Assembly: GCF_003182155.1 (NCBI RefSeq)
Contig: NZ_QGTG01000002.1
Span: forward strand, 1,379,646 to 1,443,645
Length of the DNA: 64,000 nucleotides
Reading direction: 5' to 3'
Origin: Chitinophaga sp. S165
Lineage (GTDB): Bacteria; Bacteroidota; Bacteroidia; Chitinophagales; Chitinophagaceae
Translations under genes and position numbers: made by a program
Notes under the pieces: generated by a model
Told to the model about the DNA's origin: nothing
Databases searched by the model: none
The model's input: the letters and a program-made list of their open reading frames with translations, nothing else
Shown: positions 1-7,625 of the stretch, in pieces
How the letters are laid out: the number at the start of each line of letters is the position of its first letter
How positions within the stretch are numbered: position 1 is the first letter of the stretch

Positions 1-848
1 GGTTTTATCTTTTGGCGAAGAATTGTTTTTACAATCATATAGCCTTCCTTTTCCTCTTCGGTAGTTTCAATAATTGAAGCCTTTTCTTCGATACTTGTTG
101 TTAACTCCTTTTCCATATCAGATTCTTTGACATCATTTTCCTGTTTTAATGCAGATTTAAGCCTTTCGGTTATCAGGTCATTGATGTATTGTTGTATTGA
201 CTTCTTAGTAAGAGCATTGAACTGCTCAGTAACTTTAGAAGTTAACATCCCCCTATATATTTGTTTGGCAAAGAGCTTAACCAAGCCGTCGGAAGGGTTC
301 TGAAACTCGACATTTATCAGTGTTTTGAGCTCATTCATGTATTTTAGCTCGCTCGCGGTGGTTTGAATGTTTTCAATGTCGAAATACGATTTATGGAATT
401 TCTTTAATTCTTCGATCTGGGTATCTTTTATATCCGTAACATTAAATTCAAAGAATGGCTTTTCGTCCATCTTATTCTGCTCAATAAGATCTGTATAAAA
501 GCGGTAAATTATTCCATTGGACAACAGACCGAATTTAGCCGTTGTGGTATGAAAATACCGGAACAGCTGGGAGTTGTGTGGATCCAGGTTCTCGCCCCAA
601 TGCTTACATTCTATTAGTATGGAAGGCTTACCTTCTTTCAGAATAGCATAATCGACCTTTTCTCCCTTCTTGATCCCGATATCTGCTATGAATTCCGGCA
701 TTACTTCAAATGGATCAAATACATCGTAACCCAGTACTTTAATAAAGGGCATAATAAAAGCATTCTTGGTTGCTTCTTCAGTATGGATCTGGTTTTTAAG
801 CTTTTCGACTTTGTCGCCGAAGAGCTTGATCTCGTCTTTAAAATCCAT
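1..848 (-). CDS. HsdR-N/COG4748-like restriction endonuclease, 3' end outside window
   Basis: This frame opens with ATG and stays open for 282 codons until it leaves the left edge, so the C-terminus is missing. The N-terminal half resembles the type I restriction HsdR N-terminal fold (HSDR_N_2, COG4748), a PD-(D/E)XK nuclease. Visible motifs are VDYAIL (metal-binding Asp) followed about 15 residues later by ILIECKHW (the E-x-K pair) near residues 65-85. The C-terminal part seen is helical and very Glu/Lys rich. It is the last visible gene of a minus-strand run, 38 bases after the DUF4407 gene. Nuclease activity is inferred from the motif; no methylase or specificity subunit is visible here. 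Confidence 0.75.
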   Translation of the reverse strand, partial: MDFKDEIKLFGDKVEKLKNQIHTEEATKNAFIMPFIKVLGYDVFDPFEVMPEFIADIGIKKGEKVDYAILKEGKPSILIECKHWGENLDPHNSQLFRYFHTTTAKFGLLSNGIIYRFYTDLIEQNKMDEKPFFEFNVTDIKDTQIEELKKFHKSYFDIENIQTTASELKYMNELKTLINVEFQNPSDGLVKLFAKQIYRGMLTSKVTEQFNALTKKSIQQYINDLITERLKSALKQENDVKESDMEKELTTSIEEKASIIETTEEEKEGYMIVKTILRQKIK

Positions 849-886
849 GGGAGTTTTTTATGTATTAATGTTGTGAGAAATCTTTA

Positions 887-1879
887 TCACTCAAATCCTT
901 TTCCGAGAGCCTCGAGTCGGCGCATCTGTAAGTTCATGTGGTGCATTACTACCTTTTCGTAATCATTGGACTTGTCGCCCATTTTACTGAATAGTACCAG
1001 CATTTCTATAAAAAGGAAGAACAAGATCCACAGTAACCAGAAGGCCAATGCAACGTGAGATGCTAATAACATCCGCGTCATGATCGTTAATTCATCCAGA
1101 AATCCTGTATTCGCTTTCATTTCTTTTTCAAGAGCGGGCTTCATGTGGAGCAGTTCATTTTCTTTTTGGGCTCTTTGCTGCCGCATTACGTTAATAGTAG
1201 AGTCAAGCGGTGTCAGCAAGGCTATTTTGGGGTTGGGTACCAATACAGTTGTAGTAGTAGTTTCATTCGCCGTTTTAAAAATAGTCGTATCCCTGCCCGA
1301 AGACGTTGTTGTTTGTACGGGAACCCGTTTTATTGCTATTTGGCTTGTAGTTCCAATTGTTGTGGGGTGTTTACTGATATCTTCCACATAATACTCTTTC
1401 TCCAGTTCCTTTTTCTTAATCGTCGTATCCAATGCGGCAATTTGCCTTCTTAATTCTTCAGTTTTCGAGGGTAAGATCTTGTCTACTTTTTCCGAGACGT
1501 AGGATATCTTCTCGATCTTAATATCTTTTTCGAACAATATCTGATCGATGATCACGGCACCCAGAATTGACATCATGAAAGCCAGGCATGCCCTGAATAT
1601 TAGTAACAGTCGGTTTGGATTTATAGATAAGATAATCTGCTTCTCAACCTGTACAATGATGATTGTAGAAAGAAGTCCTGCCAGCATGCAGCCTGGTAGG
1701 CCGAGCGACAGATAACGAAGCGCAAAGGTAAAGCCAATAAAGAACCACAGTATACAAACGATCAGCATTGCTGCGGTATATTTTTTCACAGACTTAAACG
1801 CAGCTTCGCTGCAGTTCCGCAAGATGTTGTAGTTATATCCGGTCAGGAAGCAACCGAAACGGACCCATAGATGTTTCAT
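887..1879 (-). CDS. DUF4407 domain membrane protein
   Basis: This 330-aa protein matches the DUF4407 pattern of Bacteroidota. Hydrophobic segments lie near residues 36-60, 62-80 and 92-115, then a long charged coiled coil (about 120-265) with a Thr-rich stretch around 190-215, then a last membrane segment near 275-300 and a short cytoplasmic tail. The N-terminal LWVRFGCFLTGYN is typical of the family. Its molecular role is not established. It starts 11 bases after the 188-aa gene and is followed by the nuclease gene, so it probably belongs to the same transcript. A membrane anchor or sensor role is only inference. Confidence 0.75.
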   Translation of the reverse strand: MKHLWVRFGCFLTGYNYNILRNCSEAAFKSVKKYTAAMLIVCILWFFIGFTFALRYLSLGLPGCMLAGLLSTIIIVQVEKQIILSINPNRLLLIFRACLAFMMSILGAVIIDQILFEKDIKIEKISYVSEKVDKILPSKTEELRRQIAALDTTIKKKELEKEYYVEDISKHPTTIGTTSQIAIKRVPVQTTTSSGRDTTIFKTANETTTTTVLVPNPKIALLTPLDSTINVMRQQRAQKENELLHMKPALEKEMKANTGFLDELTIMTRMLLASHVALAFWLLWILFFLFIEMLVLFSKMGDKSNDYEKVVMHHMNLQMRRLEALGKGFE

Positions 1880-1890
1880 GACACTGGAGT

Positions 1891-2457
1891 TTAGAAGTTC
1901 TTGTTCAGAATGATGTGACTGGAAATTGCTGCAAGACCATTCCTGAATCCTCGGGAATAGCTGATTACGATACCATGCCCGACACCCTCGTTAAGCTTTG
2001 CTTGCTCTTCGATCTCTTTAACTTGTATAATATGGCTCTCTGCAATTTCCTTTTTTACGGTAAGCTCTTCCACAGTGTCTATCATTCCACTTCTGCTTCT
2101 ACTGGTGATATGAAAATTGATTTGCCGGATGAAGTCTTCGTAAAAGGTTTTTACCTTCCGAATAGATCTTTCCAGATCATTTTTCAATGCAATCACATTT
2201 TGGTCCAGATGGGTGGTGTCGGGATTTATCAATGCATCATTATATCCTTTGGATTCATAATTCTTATCGAGAAAATCGTATAAAATATGTATTCCACCGG
2301 TAAGCGGCATCGCCACTTTTTCTTCAGGCTGTTCTTTTTCTGGTGCCTCTTTCTCAATAAAAGTATTTTCTGGAATATCGGTCATGTTGTTTTCAACTGT
2401 CAATGTGTGGGTATGCCTATTTGGTTGCTGCCGGGTGAAAATATCAAAGAAGCTCAT
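1891..2457 (-). CDS. hypothetical protein, soluble, operon with HNH and DUF4407 genes
   Basis: I do not recognise this 188-aa protein. It has no signal peptide or membrane segment. The first 50 residues are polar and rich in Glu and Pro, and the rest looks mainly helical with charged coiled-coil stretches (about 85-165). It lies 10 bases downstream of the HNH gene and 11 bases upstream of the DUF4407 gene, a spacing that implies co-translation. A cytoplasmic partner of the membrane coiled-coil protein is possible but unproven. Confidence 0.6.
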   Translation of the reverse strand: MSFFDIFTRQQPNRHTHTLTVENNMTDIPENTFIEKEAPEKEQPEEKVAMPLTGGIHILYDFLDKNYESKGYNDALINPDTTHLDQNVIALKNDLERSIRKVKTFYEDFIRQINFHITSRSRSGMIDTVEELTVKKEIAESHIIQVKEIEEQAKLNEGVGHGIVISYSRGFRNGLAAISSHIILNKNF

Positions 2458-2467
2458 ACATATTTAG

Positions 2468-2869
2468 TTAAATAGTGATAGTCGGAACTTTGTATCTATT
2501 GTGTCCTTTGTTATGACAGGATTCACAAAGTGTGATGAGTAAATGATTGGGGTATTCCCAGGGGAACCGGAATTTCTGCTCACTTACCACGAAGTGGTAT
2601 TGCCGGTGATGCACCTGTAGGTCTTTGTCGCTACGGCAATGTACACAGCGATACATATCACGTATCAGTATTTCCTTTCGTTTCGCCTTCCAGTTTGGGT
2701 GAAATAAAAGTGCTCCATAACTGCCATGATGGTTAACATTCAAGGAGGCATGATCTTTAGTTTTCGCTGGGCGGAATTTAGCAAGAACATCTTTCTGAAC
2801 ATATCTGCGATAAGATCGATCTCCCTTAAACAGGAGATATTTGTACGGTGCATTGTTTGGAGTCATCAT
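2468..2869 (-). CDS. HNH endonuclease
   Basis: The C-terminal half is an HNH nuclease: a CVHC pair, VHHRQYHF as the His-His core, then a conserved Asn (YPNHLL) and a second pair CESC followed by HNKGHN. The paired CxxC motifs probably bind structural zinc. The frame extends upstream to an ATG at 2986, but that would overlap the preceding cysteine-rich gene by 68 bases, so I prefer the adjacent ATGs at 2869/2866 (about 133 aa). DNA cleavage is inferred from the motif. The gene sits in the left-edge minus-strand cassette that also encodes a PD-(D/E)XK nuclease. Confidence 0.75.
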   Translation of the reverse strand: MMTPNNAPYKYLLFKGDRSYRRYVQKDVLAKFRPAKTKDHASLNVNHHGSYGALLFHPNWKAKRKEILIRDMYRCVHCRSDKDLQVHHRQYHFVVSEQKFRFPWEYPNHLLITLCESCHNKGHNRYKVPTITI

Positions 2870-2918
2870 GATACCAACGGTTGGAGTGTATTGAAATAAA
2901 GTTCCGATCGCAGCCAAT

Positions 2919-3119
2919 TCACTGCTCCCACTTACAAAGGGTTTTGGTGGCCATAGCTTTCTCAATTGGGATGCTGACAATTGCATGCTTGCAACTGCTT
3001 AGTCCACGGCAATTCGGTTTATAATGATACCTTGCAGCGTATTTACTATCGCATATATAAACCGTTATCTGGGTGCAGTTAACATAGCTTGTAAGTAGCC
3101 AGACATATAACAGCTTCAT
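2919..3119 (-). CDS. small secreted cysteine-rich protein
   Basis: This 66-aa product begins with a hydrophobic signal-like stretch (MKLLYVWLLTSYVNC), followed by a compact motif with CDSKYAARYHYKPNCRGL, SSCKH and LCKWE. The spacing of the four Cys residues, the YHY segment and the terminal CxWE resemble a small family I have seen in Bacteroidota genomes without a known function. A mini zinc-binding or nuclease-like fold is possible. The Cys pattern supports this frame over the overlapping upstream extension of the HNH frame. It lies 52 bases after the 69-aa gene. Confidence 0.55.
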   Translation of the reverse strand: MKLLYVWLLTSYVNCTQITVYICDSKYAARYHYKPNCRGLSSCKHAIVSIPIEKAMATKTLCKWEQ

Positions 3120-3171
3120 GGCTCGATCAGTTAAGAAAACATGGGAGTTACAAAAGAGCGGCCATTACCGT

Positions 3172-3381
3172 TTAGCTTGTATGACAGGGGGTACAGCAAT
3201 GAATACAACCGTTCGCTTTGGGGTGCCGATTTTTCGCTTCCCGAATGGCTTCCTGACAAGTTTCAAATTCTCCCAAATAAGTCCTGTTATATATTTCAGG
3301 AAATTTGTGACAGGTAGGGACGTGCACTTCATGATCGCCATTGGGCTGTGCGTTGTCGTTTACATAATACTTTTGTTTCAT
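3172..3381 (-). CDS. small conserved His/Cys-rich protein
   Basis: This 69-aa protein contains YYVNDNAQPNGDHEVH, a TCH pair, NRTYLGEF, and a C-terminal GCIHCCTPCHTS cluster. The order is that of a short conserved protein often seen near mobile or defence genes, with no assigned function known to me. The Cys/His residues could bind zinc. A TACCTTTG promoter element lies 24 bases upstream of the ATG, which makes this the probable first gene of the minus-strand cassette. Confidence 0.6.
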   Translation of the reverse strand: MKQKYYVNDNAQPNGDHEVHVPTCHKFPEIYNRTYLGEFETCQEAIREAKNRHPKANGCIHCCTPCHTS

Positions 3382-3404
3382 TTTGGTATTTTTGATTTAT
3401 GAAA

Positions 3405-3412
3405 CAAAGGTA
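3405..3412 (-). promoter_or_regulatory. Bacteroidota -7 element (TACCTTTG)
   Basis: On the minus strand this reads TACCTTTG, matching the TAnnTTTG -7 element, 24 bases before the ATG of the 69-aa gene. No clear TTTG is seen at -33. It would drive the left-edge cassette. Confidence 0.5.
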
Positions 3413-3481
3413 TCTTTCATTAAAATCCTTTTTTTATGGGAAACCGTAATTTACTGTTTTGTGTAGAAACTTTAAAGATGC

Positions 3482-4147
3482 TTATATAGCGCCTAAATCC
3501 TTGCAGTAAGCTACTAGCTGCTCGTTCTTGGTGAAGCCGAGCATGTCTTTCATCTGGTTAAGCCTTTTTTCTACGCTACTTAAGCCAGATGGCTTTATCC
3601 CTTTATATTGAAGGTGTGCAGGTATGTCTTTTTGTAGTATTCCCTGTGCGAGCAGCGTTATGATCGTAATGTCAAAATCAGAAAATGAGTAAGCATTCTT
3701 TTTTTCGATCAACTGTCTGATATGACGTGGGAAGTAACGCCGATGTTGCGCTATTTCATTAATGGCCTCTTTAAGTTCCCGTGCATCGTTCCGGGCTTTG
3801 CGTACGAAGCCGTCGATATCATAGTTGTGGCAAAGTTGGTCAATAGTAGCGGGCCTGTTTTCTGCAGAGAAGACCAGGACCTTTAAGTCGGGTTGTACTA
3901 TCCTGGCAGCGGCAATCAGATCTATGCCTCCAGATAGGGTCTGTTTATTGCTATCCGGTTCGAAGAATAAATCTGTAATAAGGAGATCGAAGGAACTACC
4001 AGCGCTAACCGCTTGTGCTATCCTGTTCAAAGCGTCATCGCAATAATAGACATATGCTGTATTGATAATAGCCAGTTCTTCCAGCGTTTTCTGGACTGAA
4101 ATATTGGTGCTTTCGTGATCTTCGGCAATAAGTACCTTTGTAATCAT
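3482..4147 (-). CDS. response regulator, REC plus LuxR-type HTH
   Basis: Residues 1-130 form a receiver domain: acidic pocket AEDHES, phosphoacceptor Asp in LLITDLFFEP (about residue 59), conserved Ser in LVFSAENRP and a Lys in FVRKA. Residues 150-221 form a GerE/LuxR-like helix-turn-helix (FDITIITLLAQGILQKDI, then SSVEKRLNQMKDML). The start ATG overlaps the kinase stop as ATGA, so the two genes are translationally coupled. It should regulate transcription when phosphorylated by the adjacent kinase; target genes are unknown. Confidence 0.85.
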   Translation of the reverse strand: MITKVLIAEDHESTNISVQKTLEELAIINTAYVYYCDDALNRIAQAVSAGSSFDLLITDLFFEPDSNKQTLSGGIDLIAAARIVQPDLKVLVFSAENRPATIDQLCHNYDIDGFVRKARNDARELKEAINEIAQHRRYFPRHIRQLIEKKNAYSFSDFDITIITLLAQGILQKDIPAHLQYKGIKPSGLSSVEKRLNQMKDMLGFTKNEQLVAYCKDLGAI

Positions 4148-5820
4148 GAGGAATGAGCTATTGGGAAGGAAATGTGAATTTTAAATCCTTTAGCAGGATG
4201 TTCAAAGGTATATTCCCCACCGATTCTTTTAATACGGTTTTCCGTATTCTGCAATCCGTTCCCATACTTAACTTGCGGAGAAAGACCGATGCCATCATCG
4301 GTATAGAGAATTTGAACCTGATCGTTTTGATAGTTGAACTTTAGCATCACGGAATGAGCCTGGCTATGCTTTTTCATATTGATCATCAATTCCTGAAGAA
4401 TATGTTCAACTTCCTCTTGGATCTTCGAATTAGTCTGACTCCATAGCGCAGGGCTATTGCCGAAGATCAGGACCTTGACATGTTCGGATCCAAAGGACGC
4501 TAACAGATCGTCAATTTTAACATGGAAAGGAACCGTAGCGACTGTAGGGGTTTCGTAAGAGATGTCGCGGGATCGCTCGTACAATGCCTCGATCTTATCT
4601 ATCAATTCTTCCTTGTCTACAGTAGGTCTATGCTCAAGGTCTGTCATAATGCGGTACAGTCCATTTGCTACTACGTCATGCACTTTCTGGGAGGTTTTAA
4701 GTTGATGTGCCTGTATCGCCTGCCGGGATGCAAGTTCTATCTGTTGGCGGCGCCTGCGGTATCGACGGATTACAACAAGTCCGATGATAATGAAGAGTAG
4801 GATGATTAACGCCAATATGAACCTTTGTATAACCAACTGTGTTCTCTTTTGTGCGTTATCCTTTTGGAGTTGAAGGTTATCGGCCTTGTTTTTGGCAGCC
4901 TCGTACCGGATCAATGCGAATTGGTTCTTTGCTGCGTTCTTTGCTGTTTGGATACTATCTGTCAGGTATTGGTAATGGATAAAATATGGTTTCAGCAGGT
5001 TAGTAGGGCTAAGTGTAATAAGTTTTGAAAGTGCTTCCACTTCGTCGTCCGGGCTATTCATTTCCCTGGCCATTTCATATCTTTTCCTGGCATAGTAAAG
5101 CGCCGAATCTGGTATGGATGCTGAATAATAGTCCGATAGATGTGCGTAGCTGGCGTTGAGGCCTCTGATATCGTTTGAATCCTTGCGGATTTTCAATGCG
5201 TATTGCAGCTCTGGTCCGGCGGGATAACCGGAATCTTTCATCCATTTAGTTCTTGCATAGTTAGAAAGTACCCGGGCATATTCTTTTTTCTTGTCCTTAC
5301 TTTGGACCAGCAAGGATTTATATAGATCGATAGCCTGATCATAGTCACCTTTCTTCTGGTAAGTAAGGGCTATACTATTTAAGGCAATTGCCTCATTGTC
5401 GGGGTCCTTTATATATTTTAATGCTTTACTATAGTAATCGATAGCTGCTTCATAGTTTTTGAGATTAAGGCAAATATTGCCCAGCTCATGGTAGTTTGAG
5501 CTAAAGCACTCCTGGTCTTGTTTTTTGTGTTCATCGAGATAAGTAAGGGATTTCAACAGGCTTTCCTGCCCCCCATAATGGTCTCCCTCATATGCCTGGA
5601 TGATTCCCATATAAGTGTAGGCCATTGCAATTTCTAAACTGTCTGCAGGTCCTGTTGCGACAAGGTTAAAATAATAAAAGGCAGAGTCGTTATTTTTATT
5701 AAAAAATGATTCCCCTTTGACCAGTGTGGGTGCAGTAATCGGTTGCGAGGGCTCTCGGTTGGATATACAGGCTGAAAAAACACCGAGCAATATGAGCAGG
5801 ATGATGTTTGAGGGACGCAC
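4144..5820 (-). CDS. TPR histidine kinase, lipoprotein-like N-terminus
   Basis: The 558-aa product starts at GTG. A lipobox-like signal (LLGVFSAC) precedes a periplasmic TPR array (about residues 40-270), one membrane helix (about 330-352), a HisKA_3-like dimerisation region with the phosphorylatable His in VHDVVANGLY (about 380), and a GHKL ATPase with ELMINMKKHSQA as N box and DDGIGLSP as G1 box. This is the architecture of Bacteroidota sensor kinases paired with LuxR-type regulators. The stop overlaps the regulator start. The TPRs probably sense a periplasmic protein or ligand, which cannot be named from sequence. Confidence 0.85.
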   Translation of the reverse strand: MRPSNIILLILLGVFSACISNREPSQPITAPTLVKGESFFNKNNDSAFYYFNLVATGPADSLEIAMAYTYMGIIQAYEGDHYGGQESLLKSLTYLDEHKKQDQECFSSNYHELGNICLNLKNYEAAIDYYSKALKYIKDPDNEAIALNSIALTYQKKGDYDQAIDLYKSLLVQSKDKKKEYARVLSNYARTKWMKDSGYPAGPELQYALKIRKDSNDIRGLNASYAHLSDYYSASIPDSALYYARKRYEMAREMNSPDDEVEALSKLITLSPTNLLKPYFIHYQYLTDSIQTAKNAAKNQFALIRYEAAKNKADNLQLQKDNAQKRTQLVIQRFILALIILLFIIIGLVVIRRYRRRRQQIELASRQAIQAHQLKTSQKVHDVVANGLYRIMTDLEHRPTVDKEELIDKIEALYERSRDISYETPTVATVPFHVKIDDLLASFGSEHVKVLIFGNSPALWSQTNSKIQEEVEHILQELMINMKKHSQAHSVMLKFNYQNDQVQILYTDDGIGLSPQVKYGNGLQNTENRIKRIGGEYTFEHPAKGFKIHISFPIAHSS

Positions 5821-5885
5821 AGAGGATTATTTCTCTTAAAAGTATCAAATTCCTCGATTGTAAGGAATTATAATTGACGGGTGTC

Positions 5886-5920
5886 CTAAAAAAGTGAGGC
5901 AAAAAGAGTTTTGCCTCACT
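5886..5920 (-). terminator. intrinsic terminator of the 51-aa peptide gene
   Basis: A perfect 12-bp stem (AGTGAGGCAAAA and its complement) with a 4-base loop is followed on the minus strand by a run of T. It lies just after the stop codon of the small minus-strand ORF and supports that ORF as a real gene. Confidence 0.8.
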
Positions 5921-5931
5921 AAGATTATATG

Positions 5932-6087
5932 TTACGGCTTTCTTGGAGGAATTGTTCCGGTCTCGCCACCGGTCTCCCCACCAGGATCTCCGAAAGTAGT
6001 AATCTGTTCGTTGTTGTTGTTATTACCATTATTAGAATGGTTTGGGCTCAAGAATGACAGGAAAAAAGCTAATATAATATTGAACAT
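5932..6087 (-). CDS. small peptide, 51 aa, unknown
   Basis: The frame encodes a hydrophobic N-terminus (MFNIILAFFLSFLSP), an Asn-rich linker and a Gly/Glu/Thr tail with a repeated GGET motif ending IPPRKP. It is followed 12 bases later by a strong minus-strand terminator and preceded by a long hairpin-rich stretch with a TATCTTTG element beyond it. The terminator orientation argues for this gene and against the longer plus-strand frame across the same DNA. It may be a membrane-associated or exported peptide; the function is unknown. Confidence 0.55.
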   Translation of the reverse strand: MFNIILAFFLSFLSPNHSNNGNNNNNEQITTFGDPGGETGGETGTIPPRKP

Positions 6088-6116
6088 TGTTTTAGTTTTT
6101 GAAGATTTAGCAATGA

Positions 6117-6305
6117 GCTGCCGGTTGCCGGGCAGCCGGCAGCGGAGTTTTGAGTCAGTGAAGAAGCGCTTCTTGCTTTTTTTAGGGAAGTGTGGGCGTA
6201 GGTCACGGAAGCTGATTATCGCTTCCCAAGCCGGTTACCGGCTTCCGCTTCTTTTGCCCGGAGGTGAATCGGTTCTGTACAGCGTGCCTCTTAGCAAAGG
6301 AGGCA
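6117..6305 (-). repeat. five successive inverted repeats, hairpin-rich leader
   Basis: Perfect inverted repeats occur at 6117-6143 (8-bp arms GCTGCCGG), 6161-6174 (AAGAAGCGCTTCTT), 6207-6226 (6-bp arms GGAAGC), 6228-6244 (8-bp arms AAGCCGGT around one base) and 6285-6305 (6-bp arms TGCCTC). All lie between a possible minus-strand promoter and the 51-aa peptide ATG. A structured leader RNA or a non-coding RNA is possible. Confidence 0.5.
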
Positions 6306-6321
6306 TTACCCGATTGCAGAA

Positions 6322-6329
6322 CAAAGATA
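6322..6329 (-). promoter_or_regulatory. possible -7 element TATCTTTG
   Basis: The minus strand reads TATCTTTG, an exact TAnnTTTG match, about 235 bases upstream of the 51-aa peptide. It would give a long structured leader. No -33 TTTG is visible, so this is tentative. Confidence 0.35.
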
Positions 6330-6357
6330 AATTGATGTAAGTGGTTGATTTGTAGTT

Positions 6358-6420
6358 GGTTCCGTTAATTCCGGTATTTCCTGTTATTCCTTGTGTAATT
6401 CCGGGAATGTGGGGTCAATT
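6358..6420 (+). repeat. 9-base periodic ATTCC repeats
   Basis: The words TTCC recur at 9-base intervals at the start (GTTAATTCC, GGTATTTCC, TGTTATTCC), then less regularly with AATTCCG twice more. They lie just upstream of the preferred ATG of the next gene and could be operator half-sites, or a (V-I-P)n coding repeat if the longer frame is used. Confidence 0.35.
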
Positions 6421-6448
6421 CCGATTATTCAGTTCTATAATTTCATTT

Positions 6449-7444
6449 ATGGCGACACTTTTTGCTGACTATCAGCGGCTGGTCATGCAGGCGTATGAAC
6501 GAAATAAGGCAGACAATACGCTACCTCACGGCCTGATGCACCTTACACCCGCGAATCTTAAAGATGAATGTGTGAAAAAATGCACAAAAGAGGTAAATAG
6601 GAGAGATGAAAAGATCATTAGGGATTTCTGTGGGGATTTGAATGAGTCAAGAAGCTATTATGCAATCATTCAGCGATGTGAGACGGATAAATTCAGGCCA
6701 TTGGTAAATTATCTGAAGGGGAAATCTGAGAAGACAGAGGTGAAGAATATTGAGCTCTTGGCCTGGTTGATTGGCTTTTCTGGCAGGCCCTGGGAAATGG
6801 GAAAGGAATATTCCGGAGACGTCGATATAGAAGAAGACGTAACGTTAAATAAGGACAACTCGGCAACAGAAGACCAAGTACTAATATCTGCCCCCCAGGT
6901 CAATGAGGTTGCAACTGGAAGTGATCAACCAGCCAGAAATCCGAGAATTCCTGAAATTCTAGTAAATCTAGCCCGTATTGATGGGGCAATGGAGAAGGAG
7001 AGCGCGGATGTTAAAACAATAGGAATTAGTGATGAAAAAGAGAAAAAGGGAAGAGCTGCGAAGAGACTCGTAGCTGCGGTTATATTATCGCTGGCGTTAG
7101 GAACGGGTAGCATGTGGTGGTGGAAAGAGAAAAATCGGGAGTTGGTTCCCCAGGGCTGCATGTATTGGCTTGAAGATCATTACGAACCCGTAAAATGTGA
7201 TCAGAAAATACCTAATTCGATGATAATAGCATTAGATACAATGAAGTTGAAAAAATTCAGGAGGATAATGAGGCCTGATACCATCTCCTATGAGGCTATA
7301 GGAAAGGTTTGGTATTTGAAAATTGGGGGGGGAATAGAATATTATACCTCTGGCGGAACCCATCCAGTGGCTTTTAACCGGCAGTTGAGGCCCATTACGA
7401 TTTATATTATTGATAAGTATATCCTATCACAAAAGAACAACTGA
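6449..7444 (+). CDS. membrane-anchored protein of unknown function
   Basis: The 331-aa product has a cytoplasmic N-terminal part (about 1-210) with several Cys and charged helices, a single hydrophobic segment near residues 212-228 (AAVILSLALGTGSMWWW), and a C-terminal domain beginning GCMYWLEDHYEPVKCDQK and ending with RPITIYIIDKYI. The C-terminal domain resembles a family of Bacteroidota proteins of unknown role that carry an N-terminal effector-like region. The frame is open from 6356, but the only upstream in-frame candidates are a TTG and an ATG at 6407 inside a repeat-like Pro-rich stretch, so ATG 6449 is preferred. Confidence 0.6.
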   Translation: MATLFADYQRLVMQAYERNKADNTLPHGLMHLTPANLKDECVKKCTKEVNRRDEKIIRDFCGDLNESRSYYAIIQRCETDKFRPLVNYLKGKSEKTEVKNIELLAWLIGFSGRPWEMGKEYSGDVDIEEDVTLNKDNSATEDQVLISAPQVNEVATGSDQPARNPRIPEILVNLARIDGAMEKESADVKTIGISDEKEKKGRAAKRLVAAVILSLALGTGSMWWWKEKNRELVPQGCMYWLEDHYEPVKCDQKIPNSMIIALDTMKLKKFRRIMRPDTISYEAIGKVWYLKIGGGIEYYTSGGTHPVAFNRQLRPITIYIIDKYILSQKNN

Positions 7445-7532
7445 AGCTTTTGGAATTAAAGCAGTCAAGTCTTTCGACCTGAAGGCTTTTAGAAGGATTG
7501 AAACAAGAGAGTAGGAGGCTTTCCTGCAAAAA

Positions 7533-7613
7533 TTATTGTTTGATTATTTTCTCTTTGAATACCTTAATGCCATTCTGTATAACAACGAAATACAATCCAG
7601 GTGTGAGTCCACT
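7533..7613 (-). pseudogene. remnant of a T9SS type A sorting domain
   Basis: The minus strand encodes 26 residues between two stops: SGLTPGLYFVVIQNG, then KVFKEKIIKQ and a stop. This is the end of a type IX secretion C-terminal domain (the G-[IL]-Y-x-V strand and the final Lys-rich strand). Everything upstream of it has been lost and the DUF2490 gene ends 13 bases further on. It is a fossil of a secreted protein gene. Confidence 0.6.
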
Positions 7614-7625
7614 TTAATTTCAATT

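Noticed and set aside
2870..2986. N-terminal extension of the HNH protein
   Set aside because: It would overlap the Cys-motif gene by 68 bases and adds no recognisable domain.
5894..6340. Plus-strand 148-aa ORF
   Set aside because: It starts in a minus-strand terminator and runs across the hairpin-rich leader of the oppositely oriented 51-aa gene, with no domain.
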